The notes: generated from the letters alone by a model not told the origin. Counted from the stretch's first letter, positions 18,653 through 26,977 are shown. The stretch: DNA of 64,000 nt from Zeimonas sp032027205 (GCA_032027205.1 JAVSMN010000001.1:744001-808000), one strand, 5' to 3'. Translations and numbers: made by a program.

Positions 18653-19168
18653 GTGTCCGCGACCACCTTCGATACGTTGCGATTCTCCGAAACGCTTCGC
18701 GAAGCGGGGATGCCCGAAGCGCAAGCGAAAGCGCTGTCGCACGCGCTGCAGGATCAGTTCGTCTCGGAACTGGTGACGAAACAGGACCTGCGATCGGCCG
18801 TCGACGAATTGCGGTCGGAGATCCAGCAGGTGCGCGACGAACTCGGCTCCAAGATCCGGTCGGTGCACGACGAACTCGGCTCCGAGATCCGATCGGTGCG
18901 CGCCGAACTCGGCTCCGGGATCCGGTCGGTGCACGACGAACTCGGCTCCGAGATCCGGTCGGTGCGCGCCGAACTCGGCTCCGAGATCCAGTCATCGCGC
19001 GAAGAATCCAGATCGGGGATGCAGTCGCTGCGCGCCGAGACCCGGTCCGAATTCCAGTTGCTTCGCGCGGAGATGCGGCAGCTCGAGCAGAAGCTCACGA
19101 TCCGGTTGAGTGCGGTCGTCGTCGTCGCCTTGGGCGCGTTCACGACGCTCACGAAGCTGATCGCCTGA
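18653..19168 (+). CDS. DUF1640-like coiled-coil protein with C-terminal membrane segment
   Basis: 171 aa from the GTG at 18653 (start uncertain; a TTG at 18626 is also in frame). The N-terminus, FDTLRFSETLREAGMPEAQAKALSHAL, resembles the DUF1640 (CCDC90/MCUR1-like) head. Residues 51-138 are eight copies of an 11-residue unit of the type DELGSEIRSVR, the middle four almost identical at DNA level. Hendecad spacing predicts a right-handed coiled-coil stalk. The last 20 residues (SAVVVVALGAFTTLTKLIA) form a probable membrane anchor. Function in bacteria is unknown; the mitochondrial relative is a membrane-tethered coiled-coil regulator. Confidence 0.75.
   Translation: MSATTFDTLRFSETLREAGMPEAQAKALSHALQDQFVSELVTKQDLRSAVDELRSEIQQVRDELGSKIRSVHDELGSEIRSVRAELGSGIRSVHDELGSEIRSVRAELGSEIQSSREESRSGMQSLRAETRSEFQLLRAEMRQLEQKLTIRLSAVVVVALGAFTTLTKLIA
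18803..19066 (+). repeat. Eight tandem 33-bp coding repeats (hendecads)
   Basis: The unit is 33 bp, encoding an 11-residue coiled-coil repeat; copies start at 18803 and every 33 bp after. Units 2-5 (18836-18967) are nearly identical, which suggests recent expansion; the outer units are diverged. Confidence 0.85.
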
Positions 19169-19191
19169 AGTTCGCGAGGCAGTCGTCGAGC

Positions 19192-19221
19192 GAACGAGGC
19201 CCGCACGAACGGGCCTCGTTC
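19192..19221. terminator. Bidirectional hairpin terminator
   Basis: A perfect 12-bp stem: GAACGAGGCCCG, loop CACGAA, CGGGCCTCGTTC. It lies between the convergent DUF1640-like and OmpA-family genes. The T tracts are weak, so terminator strength is inferred from the stem. Confidence 0.7.
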
Positions 19222-19225
19222 TCCT

Positions 19226-19891
19226 TCAACGCTGCGCCACCGGCGCCTCGCCCACGAAGATCTCCACGCGTCGATTCATCGCGCGGCCCTGCGCGCTGGA
19301 GTTGTCGGCGATCGGCTCGCGCGAACCGCGGCCGTCGATCGCGATGCGTGCAGGGTCGACGCCACGTGCGGCGAGATACTGCCGCACGCTCGCCGCGCGG
19401 TTCACCGACAGCGGATCGTTGATCGAGTCGTTCCCGGTGTTGTCGGTGTGGCCGATGATTCGCACGGTGCTTCCCGGGTTCGCGTTCAGCGTCTGCGCGA
19501 AGCGGTCGAGCACGGGCGCGAGGTTCGGCTTGATCTGCGCGCTGTTGGTGTCGAACGAAACGTCGCTCGGCACGTTGAGCTTCAGCTGGTTGTCGGCAGT
19601 CTGCGTCACCTGTACGCCGGTGCCCTGCGTCGCCTGCTGCATTGCCTGCTTCTGCTGCTCCATGCGCTGCGACCAGATGTAGGTGCCGATGCCGCCTGCC
19701 GCCGCGCCGAGCACCGCCATGTTGCGCGTCGCCACGCCGCTGCCGCCGACGGCGCTACCGAGCGCCGCGCCGGCCAGAGCGCCGGCGCCGGTGCCGAGCG
19801 CGGTTCGTTGCTGCGTCTCGCTCATGTTGGCGCAACCGCCCAGCGCCAATGCGCTGGCCGCCGTCAGTACCATCAGCTTCGTCTTCTTCAT
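19226..19891 (-). CDS. OmpA-family outer-membrane lipoprotein
   Basis: 221 aa. It has a lipoprotein signal peptide, MKKTKLMVLTAASALALGGC, with the lipobox Cys at residue 20. A glycine/alanine-rich segment (GTGAGALAGAALGSAVGG, glycine-zipper like) follows, then a C-terminal OmpA peptidoglycan-binding domain with SDVSFDTNSAQIKP, IIGHTDNTGNDSIND and SVNRAASVRQYL, and ending RRVEIFV. The layout matches YiaD-type lipoproteins that tether the outer membrane to peptidoglycan. It is divergent from the transglutaminase-like gene, with about 100 bases between. Confidence 0.92.
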   Translation of the reverse strand: MKKTKLMVLTAASALALGGCANMSETQQRTALGTGAGALAGAALGSAVGGSGVATRNMAVLGAAAGGIGTYIWSQRMEQQKQAMQQATQGTGVQVTQTADNQLKLNVPSDVSFDTNSAQIKPNLAPVLDRFAQTLNANPGSTVRIIGHTDNTGNDSINDPLSVNRAASVRQYLAARGVDPARIAIDGRGSREPIADNSSAQGRAMNRRVEIFVGEAPVAQR

Positions 19892-19997
19892 CGCATTGCC
19901 TCGCGGTTGGGGGAGAAAATTGATTCAAATCGTAGCGGACCGGTGGCGCAAGGCCCGAAATGACCGGCGTAACCTACAATCCGCCCGGAGGCTTTGA

Positions 19998-20717
19998 ATG
20001 CAGACGATCCATCTTCCCGGCCTGCCGCCGGTCACCGACGACCCGGCCGCACTCGAGCCCTGGCTCGCTCCCACCGAGTTCTTCGATTACACGCACCCGC
20101 GCGTCGAGCACTTCGTGTGCTCGGTGATCGGCTCGGCCGTCGACCCGCGCGAGCGCGCCGTGCGCCTGTTCTACGCCGTTCGCGACAAGATCCGCTACGA
20201 CCCATACCGCATCAGCTACGAACCCAAAGCGTATCGCGCCAGCCATATCGTCGCCAACGCATACGGCTGGTGCGTACCGAAGGCGGGGCTGCTCGCCGCC
20301 TGCGCTCGCGCGGTCGGCATTCCGGCGGCGGTCGGTCTGGCCGACGTCGTCAACCACCTGAACACCGAGAAGCTGCGGGCGCGCATGGGCGGCGTGGATA
20401 TCTTCTACGACCACGGCTACGCCGCGCTGCTGCTCGACGGACAGTGGGTGAAGGCGGTTCCCGCGTTCAACATCGAGTTGTGCGAGCGCTTCGGCGTGCG
20501 GCCCACCGATTTCGACGGACGCGGCGACGCGCTCTATCAGGAGCACGACGCGCACGGGCGGCGGCACATGGAGTATCTCGCCGATCATGGAACGTGGTCC
20601 GACCTGCCGCTGCAGCAGGTGCGCGACGACTTCGCCGCCAAGTACCCGGGCAGCGAGTTCTCGGCCGGAGCGGAGGCGCCCGCGGAGCGCTTCGAGGACG
20701 AGACGCCGATTCGCTGA
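19998..20717 (+). CDS. Transglutaminase-like domain protein
   Basis: 239 aa, no signal peptide, so probably cytoplasmic. The transglutaminase/protease-like core is visible: GWCVPKAGLLAACARAVGIPA with the presumed nucleophile Cys91, the His in DHGYAALLLDGQWVKAVPAFN (about 139) and the following Asp/Asn region. Bacterial members are mostly uncharacterised cysteine peptidases or amidases. It converges on the DMT transporter gene with only 7 bases between stops. Confidence 0.8.
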   Translation: MQTIHLPGLPPVTDDPAALEPWLAPTEFFDYTHPRVEHFVCSVIGSAVDPRERAVRLFYAVRDKIRYDPYRISYEPKAYRASHIVANAYGWCVPKAGLLAACARAVGIPAAVGLADVVNHLNTEKLRARMGGVDIFYDHGYAALLLDGQWVKAVPAFNIELCERFGVRPTDFDGRGDALYQEHDAHGRRHMEYLADHGTWSDLPLQQVRDDFAAKYPGSEFSAGAEAPAERFEDETPIR

Positions 20718-20724
20718 CGCCGGT

Positions 20725-21621
20725 TCAGCGCTTGGCGTTCGACGGCAGCAGGACCGTCCCCATCGCGACCAGGACCGCGGCGAGCGCCACCCAGTCGGTC
20801 CACACGGCTGACTCGCCGAGCAGCACGATGCCCGAGAAGAGGCCGAGCACCGGCACCAGCATGATCGACAGGCTGCTTGCGATCGGCGGCAGTATCGTCG
20901 CCAGCCGGAACCAGATCGACTGCGCGAAGCCGTAGATCAGCACCGCGTTGAACACCACCGCGCCCCAGACGGCAGCGTTGGGGTTCTCACGAAACGACCC
21001 CGGCTCGAAAACGAGCGCGATCGCCAGGCACACGACGAGTGCGGCGGCGAGCGACCAGAAAGTGATCGTCAGCACCGGCGTGGACGCGCGCCGCCGGCGC
21101 ATGCGCTGCGTGCCGTAGCCCCATACGATCGCGGCGCCGAGCATCAGCAGCGCGCCCCACGGGCGGCCGGCCATCGCCGTCAGCTCGTTCACGAGCAACA
21201 GCACGACGCCGATCGCGGCCGACGCCACGCCGATCCACATCCGCAGTGACGGGCGTTCACCGTACAGGACGATGCCGATCAGCGTGGCCCAGATCGGCAT
21301 CGTGTAGCCCAGGATCGCCGCGCGCCCGGAAGACAGCAGCATCACCCCGTAGGTGCTCAGGATCAGCCACAGCAGCATGTTGCTGAACACCAGCCCGAGC
21401 AACTCGCGCCAATCGCGCCGCGGCACGCGCAGCGACACCCGCGCGGCGCGCGCCATCGCGCCGACCAACGGCACCGCGCCCACCATGCAGAGCACGCGAA
21501 AGCTCATCGGCGGAAAGCCGGTAACACCAATCTTCATCACGGGCCAGTTCACGCCCCACGCCAGCGTGAGAAACGCGAGAAGGGCGAGGTCGCGGCCGGA
21601 CAAGCGAATCGAGTAGTCCAT
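20725..21621 (-). CDS. DMT superfamily (EamA) transporter
   Basis: 298 aa with ten predicted hydrophobic spans in two EamA repeats. It has typical features: LLAFLTLAWGVNWPVMKIG at the start, SGRAAILGYTMPIWATLIG at the end of repeat one, and SSLSIMLVPVLGLFSGIVLLGE in repeat two. Family members export amino acids, nucleotides or other metabolites; the substrate here cannot be read from sequence. The start at 21621 (MDYSIRLSGRDLAL) matches the family N-terminus; a longer open frame upstream is antisense to pyrF. It is divergent from pyrF. Confidence 0.85.
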   Translation of the reverse strand: MDYSIRLSGRDLALLAFLTLAWGVNWPVMKIGVTGFPPMSFRVLCMVGAVPLVGAMARAARVSLRVPRRDWRELLGLVFSNMLLWLILSTYGVMLLSSGRAAILGYTMPIWATLIGIVLYGERPSLRMWIGVASAAIGVVLLLVNELTAMAGRPWGALLMLGAAIVWGYGTQRMRRRRASTPVLTITFWSLAAALVVCLAIALVFEPGSFRENPNAAVWGAVVFNAVLIYGFAQSIWFRLATILPPIASSLSIMLVPVLGLFSGIVLLGESAVWTDWVALAAVLVAMGTVLLPSNAKR

Positions 21622-21678
21622 CGAGATGCGCGTGCCTGTCCTAGAATCGTCGGCGAACGAGAAACCGGAGCCGATCGC

Positions 21679-22485
21679 TTGAGTTTCGTACAGTCCCTGG
21701 AAGCCGCGTGGCGTGACGCCGACTCGCTGCTGTGCGTGGGCCTTGACCCCGACCCCGCGCGCATTCCCGCATCGCTGCGCGAGCGCCCCGACGCGATCTT
21801 CGAATTCTGCCGGGCCATCGTCGACGCAAGCGCGCAGTATGCCTGCGCGTTCAAGCCGCAGATTGCGTACTTCGCCGCCGCGCGCGCCGAAGAAGCGCTC
21901 GAGGCGTTGATCGAGCACATCCATCGAGCGCATCCCGGCATACCCGTCGTGCTCGACGCCAAGCGCGGCGACATCGGCGCCACTGCCGAACGCTACGCGA
22001 TCGAGGCCTTCGAGCGCTATCGCGCCGACGCGGTCACGGTGAACCCGTACATGGGCTTCGACTCGATCGAGCCGTGGCTCGCGTGGAAAGACCGTGGCGT
22101 GCTGCTGTTATGCCGGACGTCGAACCCGGGCGGCAGCGACCTGCAGGCGCTCGACGTCGGCGGCGAGCGGCTCTACGAGCGGGTAGCGCGCCTGGCGGCG
22201 CAGCGCTGGAACACGAACGGACAACTCGGGCTCGTCGTCGGCGCCACCTTCCCGGCCGAGCTCGCGCGCGTGCGCGAACTCGCCGGGGAGCTGCCGCTCC
22301 TCGTGCCGGGCATCGGCGCGCAGGGCGGCGACATCGAGGCGACGGTGCGCGCCGGGGGCGCGAGGATGCTGGTCAACTCGTCGCGGGCGATCCTCTATGC
22401 GAGCGGCGGGGAGGAATTCGCGCAGGCTGCGGCGAAGGTAGCGAGAGAAACCCGGGATGCGCTTCGCGCCGCCCGCGGCACTTGA
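21679..22485 (+). CDS. pyrF: Orotidine 5'-phosphate decarboxylase
   Basis: 268 aa. It catalyses the last step of UMP synthesis in the cytoplasm. The catalytic motif VLDAKRGDIG is at about residues 92-101 with Lys95. LLCVGLDPDP near the N-terminus and LVPGIGAQGGD near the C-terminus are typical of the longer, type 2 pyrF found in many proteobacteria. The start is TTG at 21679 with GGAG 8 bases upstream; no ATG is suitably placed. The tRNA gene follows 69 bases later with its own promoter. Confidence 0.95.
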   Translation: MSFVQSLEAAWRDADSLLCVGLDPDPARIPASLRERPDAIFEFCRAIVDASAQYACAFKPQIAYFAAARAEEALEALIEHIHRAHPGIPVVLDAKRGDIGATAERYAIEAFERYRADAVTVNPYMGFDSIEPWLAWKDRGVLLLCRTSNPGGSDLQALDVGGERLYERVARLAAQRWNTNGQLGLVVGATFPAELARVRELAGELPLLVPGIGAQGGDIEATVRAGGARMLVNSSRAILYASGGEEFAQAAAKVARETRDALRAARGT

Positions 22486-22512
22486 GCCTCGAACCGACGC
22501 GCAGCTTTCGTT

Positions 22513-22542
22513 TTGACAGCCCAAGCTCGGGGTCAGTAGAAT
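22513..22542 (+). promoter_or_regulatory. Sigma70 promoter of the tRNA gene
   Basis: TTGACA (22513-22518), an 18-bp spacer, TAGAAT (22537-22542). The tRNA begins 12 bases after the -10 hexamer. Confidence 0.85.
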
Positions 22543-22554
22543 CGCCGGTTCTCT

Positions 22555-22631
<77 letters not shown>

Positions 22632-22639
22632 GTAGAATC

Positions 22640-22672
22640 AAGGGGTTAGCAGCGAAAGCCGCTAGCCCCTTT
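22640..22672 (+). terminator. Element-borne terminator just downstream of the tRNA
   Basis: Stem of about 14 bp (AAGGGGTTAGCAGC against GCCGCTAGCCCCTT, one G-U pair and one mismatch) closed by a GAAA tetraloop and followed by TTCCCTTTG. It is inside the element, so after integration it would replace the native terminator of the tRNA transcript. Confidence 0.7.
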
Positions 22673-22689
22673 CCCTTTGTGTGGCGCCA

Positions 22690-22709
22690 TGTAGCCCCAG
22701 TGTAGCCAC
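22690..22709 (+). repeat. Paired integrase arm-site-like repeats, attL side
   Basis: TGTAGCCCC (22690-22698) and TGTAGCCAC (22701-22709), spaced 11 bp start to start, 59 bases inside attL. The same pair with the same spacing and orientation is found inside attR. Confidence 0.6.
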
Positions 22710-22790
22710 GGGACTCGCAAACAGCCGGCCGATTGGACTAAGCCGTCCGTGGAATAGCGCCTAGCCCTGCAGGCCGCGCACGCTTCGGGC

Positions 22791-23096
22791 ATGAATGAGA
22801 TTCCAGCGATTCTGCGGCTCGCCGACGGCGCGGTCCTCGCCATCTACCCGGACGGACACGGGACGCTCGTAGCCCCGGACGGCAGCGTGTCGGCGTACAA
22901 CTTGGGCGAGGCAACCGCATCCGGCCGACGCGGCACTACTCAGGAAGGCGCGGAAGCGTCTGCCTCGTCTAGTGGGGAATCGACTGCTGTTACCTCGTCG
23001 CCCCGACAGACAGTTCGGAGGCTGCGCGCGATAACCCATCGAAGCAATCGCGAAACTGCGCCTCGCCCTCTCCTTCCCACTTCAAGGGCCCGCTGA
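22791..23096 (+). CDS. Small hypothetical protein, doubtful
   Basis: 101 aa from the ATG at 22791. The first 40 residues (MNEIPAILRLADGAVLAIYP and after) use GC-rich third positions as real genes here do. No ribosome-binding site is evident, the second half is low in complexity, and its 3' third overlaps the convergent exported-protein gene. It would be the only plus-strand gene of the element. I recognise no family; it may be spurious. Confidence 0.3.
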   Translation: MNEIPAILRLADGAVLAIYPDGHGTLVAPDGSVSAYNLGEATASGRRGTTQEGAEASASSSGESTAVTSSPRQTVRRLRAITHRSNRETAPRPLLPTSRAR

Positions 23097-23607
23097 AGAT
23101 GCGCTCCCGTCCCTCCATAGACCTGAACCCTAGCCAAAGCTTCTCACCGCCAACGGCAACCCGCATCAGCAAATCGGCTCCGGCCTCCTCTAACGGCACG
23201 ACGAACAGTTGAAAGCCATCGTCCTCTGACGGAATTCGATGCTCCGGCTTTTGAGGACTCACAGCCTTTCCGCTTCCCGCTCGAGCCCACGAAAGTTGAA
23301 AAGGTGAAGGCGTGCGCTTCACGGGCGCCTTAGCATTGCCCGTCGGCGCCATGTCGAACAGGCCCGCTTTTACCGCGACGGCGCCCATCAGGTACAAGTT
23401 AATCGAGCCGCTCAGACCTTGCATGCCCCACTCGTCAACGTGCGCGGCGACGAAGCTGAATCCGCAGCCTGTAACGTCTCCAGCCTTCGTGGTCATCTGT
23501 GCCTGCGCTTGAAACTGCACCGGGAGCATTTGCCCATGCGCGGGCAGTCCCAGCAGAAAAAACGATGCAGCGAGCGCCAGTCGAAACGCTTGAAAGCGCG
23601 GCTTCAT
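22990..23607 (-). CDS. Unrecognised exported protein carried by the element
   Basis: 205 aa from the ATG at 23607, chosen because GAGG lies about 9 bases upstream and the protein then begins with a clear signal peptide, MKPRFQAFRLALAASFFLLG then LPAHGQ. The mature part has two cysteines (VTGCGFSF and FRDCFDG), no lipobox and no recognisable domain. It is the last gene of the element before attL, a usual place for cargo, and is separated from the replication genes. Function unknown; it is predicted to act in the periplasm or outside the cell. Confidence 0.7.
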   Translation of the reverse strand: MKPRFQAFRLALAASFFLLGLPAHGQMLPVQFQAQAQMTTKAGDVTGCGFSFVAAHVDEWGMQGLSGSINLYLMGAVAVKAGLFDMAPTGNAKAPVKRTPSPFQLSWARAGSGKAVSPQKPEHRIPSEDDGFQLFVVPLEEAGADLLMRVAVGGEKLWLGFRSMEGRERIFSGPLKWEGEGEAQFRDCFDGLSRAASELSVGATR

Positions 23608-23734
23608 TTGCGTGCCCTCGGACGGGAAGGGGATACCGCGCCCCGACGCGCTCAATCCTAGACGAGCGAGCCAGCGACGGGAACCGCTACGAGCGAGCGA
23701 CTTCCGCTCGGCACGCAGGCGCGCAGCGACAAGC

Positions 23735-24313
23735 CTAGTTCAGCAGGCCGGGAAAGTGCCGGAGCGCGAAGTCATAAAGCGCAGCGTCGCGCCTTTGCTC
23801 GCACTCGAGAATGACAGCCATCAGCCGCTGATGCGTTGTCTCGTGCATTCCCTTCGGCCGTTTCCAGCGTTCCCCGAGCCTCGCCTCGGCCCTTCGTTGC
23901 TTGCGCCAGATGCGCCCGAGCGCGTCCTCCGATTGGCTTGCATAGGCAACACGCGAGCAGCGCCGGCACGCGAAACCGCTTCGCAGGTACAGCACTCCCA
24001 CTCGCCGCGCGCAACGTGGACAAGCGAACCACGGCCGGCTGCCGCCGTAGTTGCATGGCGTTCGTTGAATGGCAATCCGCTGATGCACTGGTGCGCCGTT
24101 CAACGTGTAGGACAGCGACAACGCATCGGGCTCGGCGCTAATGCCAATCGAGCCCATCGACTCGCCGTTAGCGTGCCAGGCCCAAGTGCATGACGCCCCA
24201 GACCGTAGGAGTCGCTCCCGCTGGAGCCGTCCAACTTCGAGCCGTCGGCAGTGCTCCGCCTTAACGTGCCACCCCGGCCGGCCCGCGCCGTATCGGCTGC
24301 CACCTCTGCCCAT
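23735..24313 (-). CDS. Zinc-ribbon protein of the element
   Basis: 192 aa. It begins MGRGGSRYGAGRPGWHVKAE, an N-terminus I recall from uncharacterised proteins of proteobacterial phages and islands. At about residues 98-120 it has CPRCARRVGVLYLRSGFACRRC, two CxxC knuckles 15 residues apart, typical of a zinc ribbon. The rest is rich in Arg and charged helices, so nucleic-acid binding is likely. It is separated from the primase/helicase gene by a 263-bp repeat-rich region. No specific function can be assigned. Confidence 0.7.
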   Translation of the reverse strand: MGRGGSRYGAGRPGWHVKAEHCRRLEVGRLQRERLLRSGASCTWAWHANGESMGSIGISAEPDALSLSYTLNGAPVHQRIAIQRTPCNYGGSRPWFACPRCARRVGVLYLRSGFACRRCSRVAYASQSEDALGRIWRKQRRAEARLGERWKRPKGMHETTHQRLMAVILECEQRRDAALYDFALRHFPGLLN

Positions 24314-24576
24314 TGCTCAGCCCTCGACGGAATACGAAACCATTAGGAAACATCGGTCGCAGGATTTACGCGGAGACGCGTCAACCGCTTGAGCTAGAAA
24401 GCGAAAGCGACACTGACCCCTCGCCACTCGGTATCGCTCCAACCCGCTGCGCGTCGGCTTCCCGAAATTCCCGAAACTCCCGAAACCGGGAATCGCGGGC
24501 ACCGCACCTTTCCCGAAATTCCCGCCGCGTCTATAAGACGCGGGGAATTCGGGAAGCGGGCACCGGGAAGCATCGT
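24314..24576. repeat. Iteron cluster beside the primase/helicase gene: candidate replication origin
   Basis: Gene-free, 263 bp. Three copies of a 9-bp unit, TTCCCGAAA or CTCCCGAAA, lie end to end at 24459-24485. A fourth is at 24510-24518 with a half copy to 24524, and inverted copies are at 24542-24555. The segment 24509-24556 can fold into a long imperfect hairpin around TATAA. GCGGGCACCG is repeated directly at 24496-24505 and 24557-24566. Position and repeat type fit a Rep-bound origin; there is no T run to suggest a terminator. Confidence 0.55.
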
Positions 24577-26577
24577 TCAGACGCACCAGAGCAAACCGCT
24601 TTCATGGCGCAGCAAGTCGCGCCCGCACAGGCCCTTAATCGCTTCGGTGGCGCGCTCCCTTCGGCGCTTGGAGTCGCACACGAGTCGCGCTGCAACGGCT
24701 TCGACAGCCGCCTCTAGCGTGATACATGGCCGGCCAAGTGGCAGTGCGTCAGGCGCACCCTCGGGCCGCACGCCTCCGGCTTCCCGCAATAGCTCTCCGA
24801 TGCGGTCCCACGCCACGCGCATGTTTCCGCCGCCTGGTGCCTTCGCCTTGCGAATCGCGCCGGCCTCGGCCTCCTGCGGTTCGACTACGCACGAAGTAAG
24901 TGCCTCGCCGTGTTCGTCAGTGCCAAGTTCCACCACAGCAAGCCGGAACGCATGCGCCTGCCCGTCGCCCGCGTCTTTCGCCTTCGTGGTGCGCCACTCG
25001 CGGCGGTCGCCGTCTCGGGATACCTCGATGACTGCATCAAGCGCCGCCATCAGCGACGAATGCCCGCGCAGCCCGCGCGATGCATCTTTGCCCGTGTGAT
25101 GCACCAGCAGGACGAGCCCACCTAGCGCCACTTGCAGCAGCTTCGCGCCTTCGATGACGCGCCCCATGTCGCGCGAGTCGTTTTCGTCGGCGCCAACGGT
25201 CGCCCGATTCAGCGTGTCGATTGCGACGATTCCGCCCGCGCCGCCGGCTGCGCGGATTGCGTCGGCCAACTCGGCAACGTCACCTTGCTCAAGCAGCGCG
25301 AACGGCTGCGCGAGGAACCGCATACGCGCGGGCGCGCTCCCGTGTTTGCAGCAGTGCGCTTGGAGCCTTTGCGCGATGCCAGCCTCGCCCTCTAGCGCGC
25401 AGTACGTCACCGGGCAGCGCTCCACGCGATGCGCGAACCACTCGCGGCCATCGGCCACAGCGCCCAGCAGGTCGAGCGCGAGGAACGACTTCCCGCAGCC
25501 GGGCGCCCCAGCGATTGCAGCGAGCCCTTCGACCGGCAGCACGCCACGCACACGCCAGCGAACGGGCGGCAGCGCGGCCAGTTCCTTGGCAGTCAGTAGT
25601 CGGAAGCGGCGCGGCGGTTCGTAGGGCTTCGCGAGCAACGCAGCCACAGCAGCGAGCCCGTCTCGCTTGTGCAGGTCGTTAACGTCCGAATTGCTCGGCC
25701 ACTCGGACGCAAGCCCAGCCCATGCACCGCCCACACTGCGCGCGATGCTCTCGGCTTCCGCTTCCTTGCCACGGTCGGCAACGATGACAAGGCGCGCACC
25801 CGGATAGCTCCCATGCAGGTCGGCGGCCAGGTCGGCGCAATTGCCCGCGCCAAAAGCAACCACGGCCGGCTTTCCCGTTGCCTGATGCGCGCTCCACGCG
25901 GCGCCGATGCCTTCGCACAGATACAGCGCTTCGCCGTCTCGCGGGTTGCCCCCGACGAACAGGCGGCCGCCCTTCATCGTGGCGCCGGGCGCGTTCAGTT
26001 TCTTCCCATCGCCGGCCGGAATGGCTTGCCAGCTTTGCAGTTCGCCATCGGCATCGTAAGCAGGCACGAGTAGCGCGCCGTCGAGCGCTTGCCCGGCCAA
26101 CGGCTGCGGCCCCCGGTACACACGCAGCCCATCGGGAAGCCCCAGCTTGCGGGCGATGTACGAATGCGCGGCCGTAGCGGGCTCAGAATCGCGCCACAAG
26201 GCCCGGAAGTCGAACGATGGGCGCTCAGCCTTCGGCGCGGCTGTGAGCGGTTCCTGCGTCCTTTGGAGCGGCCTAGCGCGTCCGTTCGTTCGTTCGCGCC
26301 ATCCGGCTTCGATGGCTTTGGCGAATAAGGTTCCGGCACCGATGCCGCCGTTTTCATCAATCGAGCGCCAGACCGCGCGACAGTCTCGCTCGTCGCGATA
26401 GTTGTGCGCCGGCTCGCTCCACGAATGGAAGTCGTCGAAGCTAAGGCCCGACGCCTTCGCAGCCATCGCGACGGCAATCCACTCGCCGCGCGAACAGGCC
26501 GAATCGAGCGCAGAAAGCGCAGAGCGGGCGCGCTCCAGTTCGTCGGATTGGCTGCGCTGATGCATGCCGTTCAGCAT
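24577..26577 (-). CDS. Element replication protein: PriCT/TOPRIM primase fused to RepA-like AAA ATPase/helicase
   Basis: 666 aa from the ATG at 26577, which has GGAGGG 7 bases upstream; the frame is open to 26694 but that part lacks a start signal. Domains in order: a PriCT-type helical region (about residues 20-75, with IAVAMAAKASGLSFDDFHSW); a TOPRIM domain (ALYLCEGIGAAWSA at about 219, LVIVADRG after it); and a RecA-like RepA/AAA_25 ATPase with Walker A GAPGCGKS (about 357), IVAIDTLNRA (Walker B region) and LVLLVHHTGKDASRGLRGHS. Such fusions prime and unwind DNA for plasmids, P4-like satellites and islands. The iteron cluster downstream is a candidate origin. Confidence 0.88.
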   Translation of the reverse strand: MLNGMHQRSQSDELERARSALSALDSACSRGEWIAVAMAAKASGLSFDDFHSWSEPAHNYRDERDCRAVWRSIDENGGIGAGTLFAKAIEAGWRERTNGRARPLQRTQEPLTAAPKAERPSFDFRALWRDSEPATAAHSYIARKLGLPDGLRVYRGPQPLAGQALDGALLVPAYDADGELQSWQAIPAGDGKKLNAPGATMKGGRLFVGGNPRDGEALYLCEGIGAAWSAHQATGKPAVVAFGAGNCADLAADLHGSYPGARLVIVADRGKEAEAESIARSVGGAWAGLASEWPSNSDVNDLHKRDGLAAVAALLAKPYEPPRRFRLLTAKELAALPPVRWRVRGVLPVEGLAAIAGAPGCGKSFLALDLLGAVADGREWFAHRVERCPVTYCALEGEAGIAQRLQAHCCKHGSAPARMRFLAQPFALLEQGDVAELADAIRAAGGAGGIVAIDTLNRATVGADENDSRDMGRVIEGAKLLQVALGGLVLLVHHTGKDASRGLRGHSSLMAALDAVIEVSRDGDRREWRTTKAKDAGDGQAHAFRLAVVELGTDEHGEALTSCVVEPQEAEAGAIRKAKAPGGGNMRVAWDRIGELLREAGGVRPEGAPDALPLGRPCITLEAAVEAVAARLVCDSKRRRERATEAIKGLCGRDLLRHESGLLWCV

Positions 26578-26653
26578 TGGCGAGCCCTCCGAATTCGAGC
26601 AAGCAGGCGGGCACAGCGATGCGCCAGCCAGTCGAGAAACATCGGCAGCGCGT

Positions 26654-26977
26654 TCATTCGCCGGCCTCCGTCTCTCGTCGCTTGCGAGCGGCATAGACGC
26701 TCAGGACTTCCGTAGCAGTAAGGCGCCAGCCCTTGCGCGTCTCACCGTTGCGCTCCCACTCCGTCGCCTCCAGCGTGCCGGCTGCCGCAACGGTCGCGCC
26801 CTTCTGCAGCTTCGCCAGGCGTTCGCCCGCTGTGCGGTCGAAGGCAGCGATGCCCACCAGCAGCGCGTCGGCTCCAGCCGGAACACGCACGGTCGCGGTC
26901 ACGAACGGCGAGCCCTTTGCCGTAGTGCGCTCCACAGGGTCGGCGATTAGGTCGCCGGTTACAAGCGCCGCAATCAT
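26654..26977 (-). CDS. SSB-like single-stranded DNA-binding protein of the element
   Basis: 107 aa. It begins MIAALVTGDLIADPVERTTA, and the OB-fold pattern of SSB follows: GSPFVTATVRVPAG, AFDRTAGERLAKLQKGATVAAAGTLEATEW, and WRLTATEVLSV. It is shorter than cellular SSB and lacks the acidic C-terminal tail. The ATG at 26977 overlaps the stop of the upstream gene by 4 bp (ATGA) with a G-rich site just before it, so it is translationally coupled. It probably serves element replication with the primase/helicase 77 bases downstream. Confidence 0.75.
   Translation of the reverse strand: MIAALVTGDLIADPVERTTAKGSPFVTATVRVPAGADALLVGIAAFDRTAGERLAKLQKGATVAAAGTLEATEWERNGETRKGWRLTATEVLSVYAARKRRETEAGE

Noticed and set aside
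18803..19066. CRISPR-like array
   Set aside because: The repeats are contiguous 33-bp coding units with no spacers; they encode a coiled coil. No CRISPR array was seen anywhere in the window.
24509..24556. Hairpin as a rho-independent terminator of the primase/helicase gene
   Set aside because: No T run on the minus strand after the stem, and the stem arms belong to a wider set of repeats, so an origin is the better reading.
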